This document shows positions 17,284 to 25,039 of a DNA stretch of 64,000 nt, piece after piece (the stretch's first letter is position 1; the number at the start of each line of letters is the position of its first letter). The notes under the pieces are model-generated. The model saw only the letters and a list, made by a program, of their open reading frames with translations, did not search any database and was not told where the DNA came from. The stretch comes from Pantanalinema rosaneae. GTDB taxonomy: Bacteria; Cyanobacteriota; Cyanobacteriia; Leptolyngbyales; Leptolyngbyaceae. The stretch lies in assembly GCF_050753385.1 (NCBI RefSeq), contig NZ_JBLZFZ010000031.1, positions 1 through 64,000 of the forward strand, given 5' to 3'. The position numbers and the translations under genes are program-made.

Positions 17284-17511
17284 TGAGAATCAGTCGAGTG
17301 AGGACGCAATAGCCACGATCGCGGCATGGGAACTTAAATGGGTTGGAACTTGTCGCAGGAAGTTGCGTCAGATCCTCCCATGAATATGCGCCATGCTGCC
17401 TACTTCATTATGCCCAACCTGATCAATTCCTCACGGGAAACACCTCTCGTTGTGGATTGCCTATCATAGGCTACAGGATAGTATAACCACCAACGATCGG
17501 AACATTAACCT

Positions 17512-18459
17512 ATGGCTGATTGGTTTACCGCTTCCAAACAACTCCACCTGAAGCACCACCTGCAAACCTTAGTGCGGGTTGCCAGTGTCGCGCTGATTAC
17601 AACAAACCTTTGGGCAGGCTCCGCGTTTGCTAAGGATCCCTTCCGCACCACCAATGCCAGACCCATTGGCGACAAAACTGAAGCCGCCTTCCGGGCATTA
17701 TTTGAGCAAGGAGATTATAAGGCGGCAGAAACTCAACTAGCTCAAGCTGAACCGAATGAACCGTTAGCCTATGCCCTGCGATCGCTGGTTGCCTTCGCCA
17801 AACTGGATGGGGCAAAGGATGATCAAAAAACGGCGATTCTCACCCAAATTCAGGCTGACGCGACAAAGACTCGGGAAACCGCCCAACAACTGCTCAGCCG
17901 GGATCCGTTACGGGGCAATCTTTATTTGGCTGTCGGAGAATTTTTGGATGGAGCCTATGTCTTTGCTAAGGAAGGAACCGTTAAGGGGATTCCCCATGCC
18001 TTAGGTAAGCTGCAAACCGTGACCAATTACTTGCAGACGGCAGAAGCACAATCCCCCAATGACCCCGAACTTAATCTGATTAAAGGCTTTATCGAACTGT
18101 ATGCCGGGTTAAATCTACCCTTCGCCGACTCGAAAAAAGCGATGGAACGACTCGATAAGTATGCCGGTCCTCGCTATTTAGCCGATTGGGGATTAGCGAT
18201 CGGCTATCGGGAACTCGATCAGTATGATCAAGCCATGACGGCGGTCGATCGAGCTTTACAGCAGGCTCCCAACAATCCCGATTTTCTCTATCTCAAAGCC
18301 CAACTCCTGGCGAAAAAAGGCAACTATCAGGAATCCGTGAACTACATCAATCAAGCCCTGGCTAAACAAGAGCAACTCCCTCCCAGTACCGTTAAACAAA
18401 TGAAGCGCGACCTTAACCGGGCACAAAAACGGCTTAACGGTGCCGCCACGACCAAATAG
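17512..18459 (+). CDS. secreted TPR-repeat protein
   Basis: A 315-residue protein with a long N-terminal signal: a charged start, a hydrophobic core near residues 20-40 and a cleavage-like AGSAFA before KDPF. This suggests export to the periplasm or thylakoid lumen. The mature part is built of TPR-like helical hairpins: FEQGDYKAAETQLAQAEP, PNDPELNLIKGFIELYAG, YRELDQYDQAMTAVDRAL and KKGNYQESVNYINQAL. It resembles the conserved cyanobacterial Sll0314-type TPR family (from memory, not searched). The role is probably protein-protein scaffolding. A hairpin follows the gene at 18481-18525, so it is likely monocistronic. Confidence 0.85.
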   Translation: MADWFTASKQLHLKHHLQTLVRVASVALITTNLWAGSAFAKDPFRTTNARPIGDKTEAAFRALFEQGDYKAAETQLAQAEPNEPLAYALRSLVAFAKLDGAKDDQKTAILTQIQADATKTRETAQQLLSRDPLRGNLYLAVGEFLDGAYVFAKEGTVKGIPHALGKLQTVTNYLQTAEAQSPNDPELNLIKGFIELYAGLNLPFADSKKAMERLDKYAGPRYLADWGLAIGYRELDQYDQAMTAVDRALQQAPNNPDFLYLKAQLLAKKGNYQESVNYINQALAKQEQLPPSTVKQMKRDLNRAQKRLNGAATTK

Positions 18460-18480
18460 GAGTGCTATACGCCTGAAAGC

Positions 18481-18525
18481 CTAAACGATCGGGGATAACG
18501 TTAGAATAATTCCCTGATCGTTTAG
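18481..18525 (+). terminator. hairpin terminator after the TPR gene
   Basis: Arms CTAAACGATCGGGGA (18481-18495) and TCCCTGATCGTTTAG (18511-18525) pair with one mismatch around a 15-nt loop. It begins 22 bp after the TPR stop codon and ends 22 bp before the DUF3531 start. The downstream sequence is only moderately U-rich. Confidence 0.6.
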
Positions 18526-18547
18526 CTATTGGTTGTTCTCATAATTC

Positions 18548-19009
18548 ATGCAAGTACAGTTTCGGGAATTTGACCCCTTTAATGTCTGGATCTGGATCGA
18601 ATTCAGCACTGTTCCCTCAGAAATGGAAAAACAGTACGTCGAAGAAGTGTTTGACTCCTGGTTTTTCCTGGGGAAATTGGGTGGGTTCAATGCCGAAAAC
18701 CTCCAGGTGCAAGACACCGGACTGGAGATCAGCTACATGGAGTATGACGAAGACACTGCCGACAGCAGCATGTTGGCACTAATGCACAACATGGGTGATC
18801 TGGAATACGAGAGCAACTGGGGGCGCTGTTGGTTCGATCTGGGTACCAGTGACGCGATCGCCCTGGATGTGTTGATCAATGCCTTAAAACAATTCAGCCG
18901 CGATTATGTCACGTTAGAACGGGTCATCATTGGTGGCGAAAACGAAGACTGGCCGACCGGTGACAGCCGCAGCCGCTCCGATGTTTTATCCGAACATCAG
19001 TTTAATTAG
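18548..19009 (+). CDS. DUF3531 family protein
   Basis: A 153-residue soluble acidic protein matching the DUF3531 family found in cyanobacteria and plant plastids. Its length is close to the usual bacterial size. Characteristic segments are VQFREFDPFNVWIWIEF at the N-terminus, EVFDSWFFLGKLGGFNAEN, and NWGRCWFDLGTSDAIALDVL. It has no signal peptide or membrane span. The biochemical function is not established; conservation in oxygenic phototrophs suggests a housekeeping role linked to photosynthetic cells. The gene stands between two hairpin-separated neighbours and probably has its own promoter. Confidence 0.82.
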   Translation: MQVQFREFDPFNVWIWIEFSTVPSEMEKQYVEEVFDSWFFLGKLGGFNAENLQVQDTGLEISYMEYDEDTADSSMLALMHNMGDLEYESNWGRCWFDLGTSDAIALDVLINALKQFSRDYVTLERVIIGGENEDWPTGDSRSRSDVLSEHQFN

Positions 19010-19080
19010 TTGTTCCGTAGTCATTCGGCGATCGGGTGTAGCTCTATGAGTTACTACATCGCAGATCACATCGGCTCAAT

Positions 19081-19518
19081 ATGGGTAATTCCAATCGCAT
19101 TCGGGTGTTGGTCTTAGGGTTGATTCAACACCACGATCGCTTATTTGTGGCTGAAGGTTACGACTCGGTCAAACAAGATCGATTTTATCGGGCACTCGGT
19201 GGCGGAGTTGAGTTTGGTGAAACCAGTCTTGATGCTCTGAAGCGCGAGTTTCAGGAGGAAATTCAGGCAGAACTGACCAATATTCACTATTTGGGTTGTC
19301 TGGAAAATTTATTTGTCTACAATGGCAACCCTGGGCATGAAGTCATTCAACTATATCGTTGTGATTTTGCTGACCCTAAATTTTATCAATTGGAACAACT
19401 AATCTTTTTAGAAGATGTCGGCAACACCCCAATTACCGGATTGTGGGTAGACTGCGATCGCTTCCGCTCCGGTGAACTCCGGCTCGTTCCTCCCGCCTGC
19501 TTAGATTATTTGCCATAG
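19081..19518 (+). CDS. Nudix hydrolase
   Basis: A 145-residue hydrolase of nucleoside diphosphates linked to another moiety. The Nudix box is complete: GGGVEFGETSLDALKREFQ followed by EEI, fitting Gx5Ex7REUxEE and placing the metal-binding Glu residues. The domain covers most of the protein: an N-terminal beta strand (RIRVLVLGLIQHHDRLFVAE), the box at about 40-62, and a C-terminal LW substrate-loop region. The substrate cannot be assigned. A strong hairpin separates it from the convergent prs gene. Confidence 0.88.
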   Translation: MGNSNRIRVLVLGLIQHHDRLFVAEGYDSVKQDRFYRALGGGVEFGETSLDALKREFQEEIQAELTNIHYLGCLENLFVYNGNPGHEVIQLYRCDFADPKFYQLEQLIFLEDVGNTPITGLWVDCDRFRSGELRLVPPACLDYLP

Positions 19519-19563
19519 GCAGTGAACCGGGAAATATCAGTTGATTAATTGATATGAATCAAT

Positions 19564-19610
19564 TAAGCCATTTGTGGGAAGTTAACTGAAAAAATCCTAC
19601 AAATGGCTTA
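19564..19610. terminator. bidirectional hairpin terminator between the Nudix gene and prs
   Basis: Arms TAAGCCATTTGTGGGA (19564-19579) and TCCTACAAATGGCTTA (19595-19610) form a 16-bp stem with one G-U type mismatch and a 15-nt loop. It lies between convergent stops at 19518 and 19634, so it can end both transcripts. Confidence 0.75.
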
Positions 19611-19633
19611 ACTATCTAATTGCCGCTCGTTCG

Positions 19634-20626
19634 CTACCGGAACATGCTGCTGACCGAGCTATCTTCGTGAATTCGCCAAATCGCCTCACCCAGCAGATTG
19701 GCAACCGACAGAATCGTTAATTGCGGGAACCGATTTTCCATTGCGATCGGAATCGTATTGGTCACAATCACCTCTTCAAAGATGCCACTCGACAACCGCT
19801 CGATCGCGGGCGGCGAGAAGACCGGATGGGTAATACAGGCATAGACCTGGCGTGCGCCTTCTTGTTTCAGTAAGCGAGCCCCTTCCGTAATAGTTCCAGC
19901 CGTGTCGATCATGTCATCAACCAGAACAGCCGTCTTGCCTTTAACATCCCCAATCACATTCAACACTTCTGCCACATTATGAGCTTGGCGGCGCTTATCG
20001 ATGATGGCTAGAGGAGCATCGTCTAACTTCTTGGCAAATGCCCGCGCCCGCGCCACCCCACCCACATCGGGCGACACTACGACCAGGTCATGCAGCTTCT
20101 TGCTATTCAAGTAATCCAATAACACGGGAGACGCATAGACATGATCCATCGGGATATCGAAATAGCCCTGAATCTGAGCCGAGTGCAAATCCATCGCCAG
20201 AATTCGGCTCGCCCCGGCCTGGGTAATTAAATTCGCTACCAACTTAGCCGTAATCGACTCCCGCCCTGCCGTTTTGCGATCGGCTCTGGCATATCCGTAA
20301 TACGGAATTACCGCCGTGATTTGCCGAGCCGAAGCCCGCCGACAGGCATCGATCATCGTCAACAGTTCCATCAGATTGTCATTGACCGGGCGGCAGGTAG
20401 GTTGCAACAGGTAGACATCACATCCGCGAATCGACTCCTGAATTTGAATATATAATTCACCGTCCGCAAACCGTTTGCGAACCATCGGCCCCAGGTCAAC
20501 ACCCAGGTAACGAGCCACTTCTTGAGACAGATCGAGGTTAGCTGATCCAGAAAGCAACCGCAGACGACTGTTGTCATTCAAAGACGGCAGGGTTGTCGGA
20601 AGAGGAAGAGTTACAGAAGGAATCAC
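19634..20626 (-). CDS. prs: ribose-phosphate pyrophosphokinase
   Basis: A 330-residue PRPP synthetase (ATP + ribose 5-phosphate to AMP + PRPP), supplying nucleotide, histidine and tryptophan synthesis. Visible are the ATP loop (RKRFADGELYIQI), the flexible catalytic region (SPDVGGVARARAFAKKL followed by IDKRR), and the PRPP-binding loop VDDMIDTAGTI. The predicted start is a GTG at 20626 without a clear Shine-Dalgarno; the conserved core begins near residue 22. Length is normal for cyanobacterial forms. It is divergent from yqeY across a 160-bp promoter region. hisD at 51655 uses the same downstream pathway but is not linked. Confidence 0.96.
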   Translation of the reverse strand: MIPSVTLPLPTTLPSLNDNSRLRLLSGSANLDLSQEVARYLGVDLGPMVRKRFADGELYIQIQESIRGCDVYLLQPTCRPVNDNLMELLTMIDACRRASARQITAVIPYYGYARADRKTAGRESITAKLVANLITQAGASRILAMDLHSAQIQGYFDIPMDHVYASPVLLDYLNSKKLHDLVVVSPDVGGVARARAFAKKLDDAPLAIIDKRRQAHNVAEVLNVIGDVKGKTAVLVDDMIDTAGTITEGARLLKQEGARQVYACITHPVFSPPAIERLSSGIFEEVIVTNTIPIAMENRFPQLTILSVANLLGEAIWRIHEDSSVSSMFR

Positions 20627-20786
20627 GGTGTGGTCTTGAACGCATTCATCGCAATCTTATCATTGGGATTTGCAAACATCCCCCAGGAATTTTCTGAGAT
20701 TACTGTATGGATTTATGCCAAAAAGTTGAGTGAAGTTAACCTAGCAACCTAGAAGTTAAAATGATTTCTTTACCAGGGGGAATGCT

Positions 20787-21245
20787 ATGAGCCTGAAAGA
20801 CCGGATTGGCGAAGACATCAAAACCGCGATGAAAGCCAAAGATAAAGTCCGCTTAGAAACCGTTCGCAGCATTAAAAAAGCGATTTTGGAAAAGGAAGTC
20901 AGCGTCCGTCCCTCAGGACAGGAGGAACTGACCGAGGCACAGGAGATCGAAATCTTAGTACAGTTGGCCAAACAACGGCGAGATTCGATCGCTCAATATG
21001 AACAGGCTGGACGTGCCGAGTTAGCCGCTCAGGAATCTCAGGAATTAGCCATTTTGGAGGAGTATTTACCTCAGCAGCTTTCTGACGAAGAAGTGGAGCA
21101 GGCGATCGCCGAAATTATCGCCCAAGTCGGTGCCACCTCTGCCAAGGATATGGGCAAAGTTATGGGACCCGCCATGCAGAAACTTAAAGGCAAAGCCGAT
21201 GGTCAAAAAGTGCAGGCGATCGTCAAAGCCAAACTTGGCAGTTAA
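20787..21245 (+). CDS. GatB/YqeY domain-containing protein
   Basis: A 152-residue helical, highly charged protein of the YqeY family, which matches the C-terminal tRNA-binding-like domain of GatB. Typical segments are LKDRIGEDIKTAMKAKDK, LETVRSIKKAILEKE, and the C-terminal KDMGKVMGPAMQKLKGKADG. A GGGGGA Shine-Dalgarno lies about 7 nt before the ATG. It is not the full GatB amidotransferase subunit; the role of stand-alone YqeY proteins is not settled. The gene ends directly against a CT-rich tandem repeat that fills the gap to the next kinase gene. Confidence 0.9.
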   Translation: MSLKDRIGEDIKTAMKAKDKVRLETVRSIKKAILEKEVSVRPSGQEELTEAQEIEILVQLAKQRRDSIAQYEQAGRAELAAQESQELAILEEYLPQQLSDEEVEQAIAEIIAQVGATSAKDMGKVMGPAMQKLKGKADGQKVQAIVKAKLGS

Positions 21246-21305
21246 TCCCTCACCTTCCCTATCCTCCTCACCTTCCCTATCCTCCTCACCTTCCCCATCT
21301 TTCTC
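21246..21305. repeat. CT-rich 18-bp tandem repeat between yqeY and a kinase
   Basis: About three copies of an 18-bp pattern, CTCACCTTCCCTATCCTC, the complement of GAGGATAGGGAAGGTGAG, run from just after the yqeY stop almost to the kinase start at 21317. It occupies the place where the kinase Shine-Dalgarno should be, and none is visible there. It belongs to the same GA/CT-rich class as the repeats at 11391 and 23276. Confidence 0.75.
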
Positions 21306-21316
21306 CCTAACTCCCC

Positions 21317-23275
21317 ATGCTCCCCCCTCTGCCCACCGATACCGTCTTGCAGAACCGCTACCGCATCCTGAATGTACTAGGTCAGGGAGGCTTTGGTCGC
21401 ACCTATTTAGCTCAGGATCAGGGGCGATTTAACGAACTCTGTGCGTTGAAAGAACTCACCCCAGCTCAAGGGGGAACTTACGCCCTCGATAAATCAAAAG
21501 AACTCTTCCAGCGTGAAGCCGAAATTCTCTACAAAATTCAGCATCCCCAAATCCCGGAGTTCCGCGCCAACTTTGAGCAAGACCAGCGGCTGTTTCTAGT
21601 GCAGGATTATGTGGATGGGCAAACCTACCGCATGTTACTGGATCAGCGACGGACGCAGGGAATTGCCTTTTCCGAAACCGAAATCTTACAACTGCTGCGG
21701 CAACTGCTGCCGGTGCTGGCGCATATCCACAGCAAAGGCATCATTCACCGCGATATTGCCCCCGACAACATTATTCTGCGCCAACAGGATAGCAAACCCG
21801 TTTTAATCGACTTTGGCGTAGTGAAAGAACTGGCAACCCGCTTGCAGGGTGTGGGCATGACCATGCCGCAAAATACCACGGTCGGGAAATTGGGCTACGC
21901 CCCCTGGGAACAGATCCAAACGGGTAAAGCCTATCCCAGTAGTGACCTGTATTCCCTGGCAGTCACAGCCGTCGTGTTATTGACTGGACGGGAGCCACAG
22001 GAACTATTCGATGACTCGACCATGACCTGGTACTGGCAACGCTGGGTAACAGTGACTCCCGGATTTGCCCAAGTTTTGAACCGGATGTTGAGCTATCGTC
22101 CCAGCGATCGCTATCAATCGGTGAGTGAAGTCGTCCAAGCCTTACAAGCACTTCCGGGGGGTGGTGGCTATCCTCCAACCCAAACTCCGCCGCCAACCTA
22201 TCAACCGCCGATCGTGACACCGCATCCTACTCCCCCACCCCCTACCAATCCCGACCTATCCCGGATTCCCACGGTTGCCGTTGGTCGTCGTCCTGCCTCG
22301 AACACTACAGCCCCCGTCGCTCCAGCCAACCAGCGTTCTGCGACTCGACCGACGATCGAAGCCCCCCGTAGCTCACTTTGGGATGATCCTTGGGCAGTGC
22401 TGGTATTAGGGATTGCCTTTATCGCCTTAACAGGGATTGGCTCCTGGCTTCTTGTTCGCACGATTTTTAATCCTCAAGCCCCCACCCCAACGGCTTCGAT
22501 TACCTTTAGCCCTACTCCCAGTACACCCAGCCCAACGGTAACGCCAACCACAACTCCGACGATTAAACCGACCCCGGATCCGGTGAACTACAGTCAACGC
22601 CTGGAGATTGCTCCGGATGGGAAACCGATCGTCAAAACTGGCACTCTGAAAGAGAATGAAACCCTCGACTACATCATTGCCGCTGAGCAGGAAGATCAAT
22701 TGACTGCCGTTTTGGATGGGGAAGGGGTGCTGATGACAATTTTAGGGCCGAATAGAGAGCCGCTGGGCGATCGGGCAAACCGAGTGTCCTACTGGCAGGG
22801 CACATTACCTTACACCGGGGCATACTATTTACGGTTACGTCCGATTAAAGGGATTGGACAAAGCGACTACCAAGTTGAGGTCAGGCTTGCCAGTCCACCG
22901 GAACCATCCCCCAGTCCGACTATTCCCTCTCCTTCCCCCACTGTCTCTCCTTCCCCCTCTCCCCCTCCGGCGGGTGTGCAAGAGGAACGGGTAAGTTTTC
23001 CCCCTGGACAAACTAGAACGACCATTTCTGCTCGGATTGAGGGGAATGTGATTCGGCGCTATCTGGTGAATGGTAACGAGGGGCAGGTGTTAGCGGCTGA
23101 GGTCAACGGCGGGCCCGTCACCCTGAGTGTCCGGGGGCCAGATGGTCGTTTCGTCGAGGGTGCTTCGGGGGTCGTGGTGTCTCAATCGAAGCTGACGATC
23201 GGGGGAACTTACGCGATCGATGTCACGGCTCCTCCAGGGACGGACTTTACGCTGGATATTAGTGTTAGAGATTAG
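21317..23275 (+). CDS. membrane serine/threonine protein kinase with extracytoplasmic beta domains
   Basis: A 652-residue Hanks-type kinase. The catalytic domain is at about 10-275: glycine loop LGQGGFGRTYLA, ATP Lys in CALKEL, catalytic loop HRDIAPDN (Ala in place of the common Lys, a variant seen in cyanobacterial kinases), metal-binding DFG in LIDFGVVKEL, and an APW-type motif (GYAPWEQ). A Pro/Thr-rich linker follows, one TM segment (about 356-378), a Thr/Pro stalk, then two beta-rich modules resembling PPC domains (about 420-540 and 560-652) joined by a Pro/Ser stretch. The kinase faces the cytoplasm and the beta modules lie outside. It is a possible writer for the FHA readers and PP2C eraser 10-16 kb away; that is inference. 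Confidence 0.93.
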   Translation: MLPPLPTDTVLQNRYRILNVLGQGGFGRTYLAQDQGRFNELCALKELTPAQGGTYALDKSKELFQREAEILYKIQHPQIPEFRANFEQDQRLFLVQDYVDGQTYRMLLDQRRTQGIAFSETEILQLLRQLLPVLAHIHSKGIIHRDIAPDNIILRQQDSKPVLIDFGVVKELATRLQGVGMTMPQNTTVGKLGYAPWEQIQTGKAYPSSDLYSLAVTAVVLLTGREPQELFDDSTMTWYWQRWVTVTPGFAQVLNRMLSYRPSDRYQSVSEVVQALQALPGGGGYPPTQTPPPTYQPPIVTPHPTPPPPTNPDLSRIPTVAVGRRPASNTTAPVAPANQRSATRPTIEAPRSSLWDDPWAVLVLGIAFIALTGIGSWLLVRTIFNPQAPTPTASITFSPTPSTPSPTVTPTTTPTIKPTPDPVNYSQRLEIAPDGKPIVKTGTLKENETLDYIIAAEQEDQLTAVLDGEGVLMTILGPNREPLGDRANRVSYWQGTLPYTGAYYLRLRPIKGIGQSDYQVEVRLASPPEPSPSPTIPSPSPTVSPSPSPPPAGVQEERVSFPPGQTRTTISARIEGNVIRRYLVNGNEGQVLAAEVNGGPVTLSVRGPDGRFVEGASGVVVSQSKLTIGGTYAIDVTAPPGTDFTLDISVRD

Positions 23276-23427
23276 GGAGATGGGGGAGATGAGGAAGATA
23301 GGGAGATAGGGAGATAGGGAGATAGGGAGATAGGGAGATAGGGAGATAGGGAGATAGGGAGATAGGGAGATAGGGAGATAGGGAGATAGGGAGATAGGGA
23401 GATAGGGAGATAGGGAGATAGGGAGAT
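23276..23427. repeat. octanucleotide tandem repeat
   Basis: After a short irregular GA-rich lead, 23296-23427 is an almost perfect array of about 16 copies of the 8-bp unit GAGATAGG. It lies between the kinase stop and bioD. The period is not a multiple of three and no gene crosses it. Such arrays are prone to length change by replication slippage. Confidence 0.92.
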
Positions 23428-23504
23428 TACAGTAATTGCTCTCTGTTGATGGTTGATGGCTTATTGTTCACTGGTGATGGTTAACTGAAACGGGGAGGTT
23501 GTGT

Positions 23505-24194
23505 TTGAACGCGCTATTGATTGCTGGAACGGATACAGATGCCGGAAAAACAATTTTGACGACGGCGTTAGCCGCTTATTGGGGTCGCTATCATGCGCTA
23601 TCGCAACTTGGTATTCTTAAACCAATTCAGTCTGGTATCGGCGATCGCGAAACGTATAGCCGTTTATTTAACCTAGATCCGAATGAAGTGAATCCTCTAT
23701 GGTTTGAGGCTCCTTTGGCTCCGCCGTTAGCCGCCGATCGGGAAGGACGGCGGATTGAGTTAGAGCGGGTTTGGCAAGCATTTGAAGCCCTGCGGCAACA
23801 GAAGGAGTTTGTGCTGGTGGAGTCGTTAGGTGGCTTGGGTTCTCCGGTGACTCACGAAACTACGGTGGCAGACCTTGCCTGGGATTGGCGATTACCTGCG
23901 GTGTTAGTCGTTCCAGTGAAATTAGGCGCGATCGGTCAAGCCGTAGCCAATGTGGCATTAGCCCGACAGTCCCGCATCCACCTCAAGGGCATTGTGCTAA
24001 ATTGTGCCCAGTCTTGTTCTGAACAGCAGATTGCCGATTGGGCACCGGCTGATTTAATTCAGCGCTTAACGAACGTACCCGTTCTTGGTTTGATTCCCTA
24101 CTTAGCTGACTGCACTGATTTAGATAAGTTGGCTCAAGTCGCTGCCAATTTAGAACTAGAGCGGTTACTGCCACTGGCAAGTAAAATCAGTTAA
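23505..24194 (+). CDS. bioD: dethiobiotin synthase
   Basis: ATP-dependent synthase that closes the ureido ring of dethiobiotin from 7,8-diaminopelargonic acid and CO2 in biotin synthesis. The P-loop is GTDTDAGKT at the N-terminus; the substrate Lys lies in ILKPIQSG, and VLVESLGGLGSP matches the family's Glu-Gly-Gly-Gly segment with Leu replacing one Gly. I take the TTG at 23505, which places GGGGAGG 6 nt upstream. The in-frame TTG at 23499 abuts that Shine-Dalgarno and is unlikely. The product is 229 residues, a normal length. Other biotin genes are not in the window. Confidence 0.9.
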   Translation: MNALLIAGTDTDAGKTILTTALAAYWGRYHALSQLGILKPIQSGIGDRETYSRLFNLDPNEVNPLWFEAPLAPPLAADREGRRIELERVWQAFEALRQQKEFVLVESLGGLGSPVTHETTVADLAWDWRLPAVLVVPVKLGAIGQAVANVALARQSRIHLKGIVLNCAQSCSEQQIADWAPADLIQRLTNVPVLGLIPYLADCTDLDKLAQVAANLELERLLPLASKIS

Positions 24195-24293
24195 TCACAC
24201 CATGCTTTATTCAGCTTGACGAACCCCCAAAATCTGCGACTGGATGCGCCAATCTCCAGAACTGAGGAGACTTTGTGAGAAAAATATTACCCT

Positions 24294-24366
24294 GTACGGG
24301 TTTAGCATTCGGCAGATCATCTCTGACTGATGCAGAAGGGCTATTGACCGAATGCCAAACCCCTAC
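24294..24366. mobile_element. 73-bp MITE-like inverted repeat, copy 1
   Basis: Terminal arms GTACGGGTTTAGCATTCGG (24294-24312) and CCGAATGCCAAACCCCTAC (24348-24366) match at 17 of 19 positions. The element lies between convergent bioD and the Uma2 gene. A second copy with the same arm pattern but a different interior lies at 51045-51116. The short length, terminal repeats and lack of an ORF fit a non-autonomous element. It may also act as a terminator hairpin here. Confidence 0.75.
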
Positions 24367-24431
24367 AATCTGTGGAGATAAATTCTTCTGGAAATGGGCT
24401 TAGTTGAATTGAATAAAATTTTTAAAAATAA

Positions 24432-25001
24432 TTATTCTAATAGCCAACCAAATACTGTTTCTACTGTCAGGATCAGGTCACTGGCAAAGGTGGGAACTGG
24501 CAGGAGTTGTGCTGATTCGTCAAATACCTGCGGCTGGTGTTTCGGTAAGTAAACAAAAATAGTTTGCTCATCGGGATCAATTAGCCAACCCATCTGAGTT
24601 CCATGATTCAAACAATGCAAGATATTTTTGGTGACTTTCGTCTGGCTCTGATCCGGTGACAGAATCTCGATCGTCCAATCTGGTGCCATCAAAAATGTAT
24701 TGGCAATCTCGCCATTTGCATCCCGAGGAATGCTTGCCCAGCTAAACACCGCCACATCGGGAACCGTCGATCGTCCGCCAAAGGTGCAACGCAACTCTGA
24801 AAATGCTCGGGCTTTGTGTTGCAGTTTGAGAGTGACATTGACGATCGTGGATAACTCCGTCTGAATCGTACTGTGCTTCCCTTGCGGCATCGGTTTCTGA
24901 ATGACTTGCCCGTCAATATACTCACTCGCAGGTTTTGTTTCTGGCAGGGTCAGAAATTCTTCTAAGGTGAGCGATTTAGCTGGAATGTGTAGCATCAACA
25001 C
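24432..25001 (-). CDS. Uma2 family endonuclease (DUF820)
   Basis: A 189-residue protein of the Uma2/DUF820 family, which has a PD-(D/E)xK nuclease-like fold and is greatly expanded in cyanobacteria. Recognisable parts are LTLEEFLTLPETKPASEYIDG at the start (conserved Glu), VPDVAVFSW (the conserved Asp of the PD motif), and WTIEILSPDQS (the ExK-like strand, with a Ser/Pro ending typical of this family). The biological role is unsettled; many copies are thought to be mobile-element-associated or regulatory. No partner gene is adjacent. A Met at residue 3 is an alternative start. Confidence 0.9.
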   Translation of the reverse strand: MLMLHIPAKSLTLEEFLTLPETKPASEYIDGQVIQKPMPQGKHSTIQTELSTIVNVTLKLQHKARAFSELRCTFGGRSTVPDVAVFSWASIPRDANGEIANTFLMAPDWTIEILSPDQSQTKVTKNILHCLNHGTQMGWLIDPDEQTIFVYLPKHQPQVFDESAQLLPVPTFASDLILTVETVFGWLLE

Positions 25002-25039
25002 CTACTGAAGCCAGACTAGCGATCGACGTTGTCTCTATT

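Noticed and set aside
23296..23427. Tandem repeat considered as a CRISPR array
   Set aside because: The unit is only 8 bp with no unique spacers, and no cas genes are near.
24195..24431. MITE copy 1 considered only as the bioD terminator
   Set aside because: A second copy with the same ends lies at 51045 between divergent genes, where a terminator is not needed, so a dispersed element is the better primary call.
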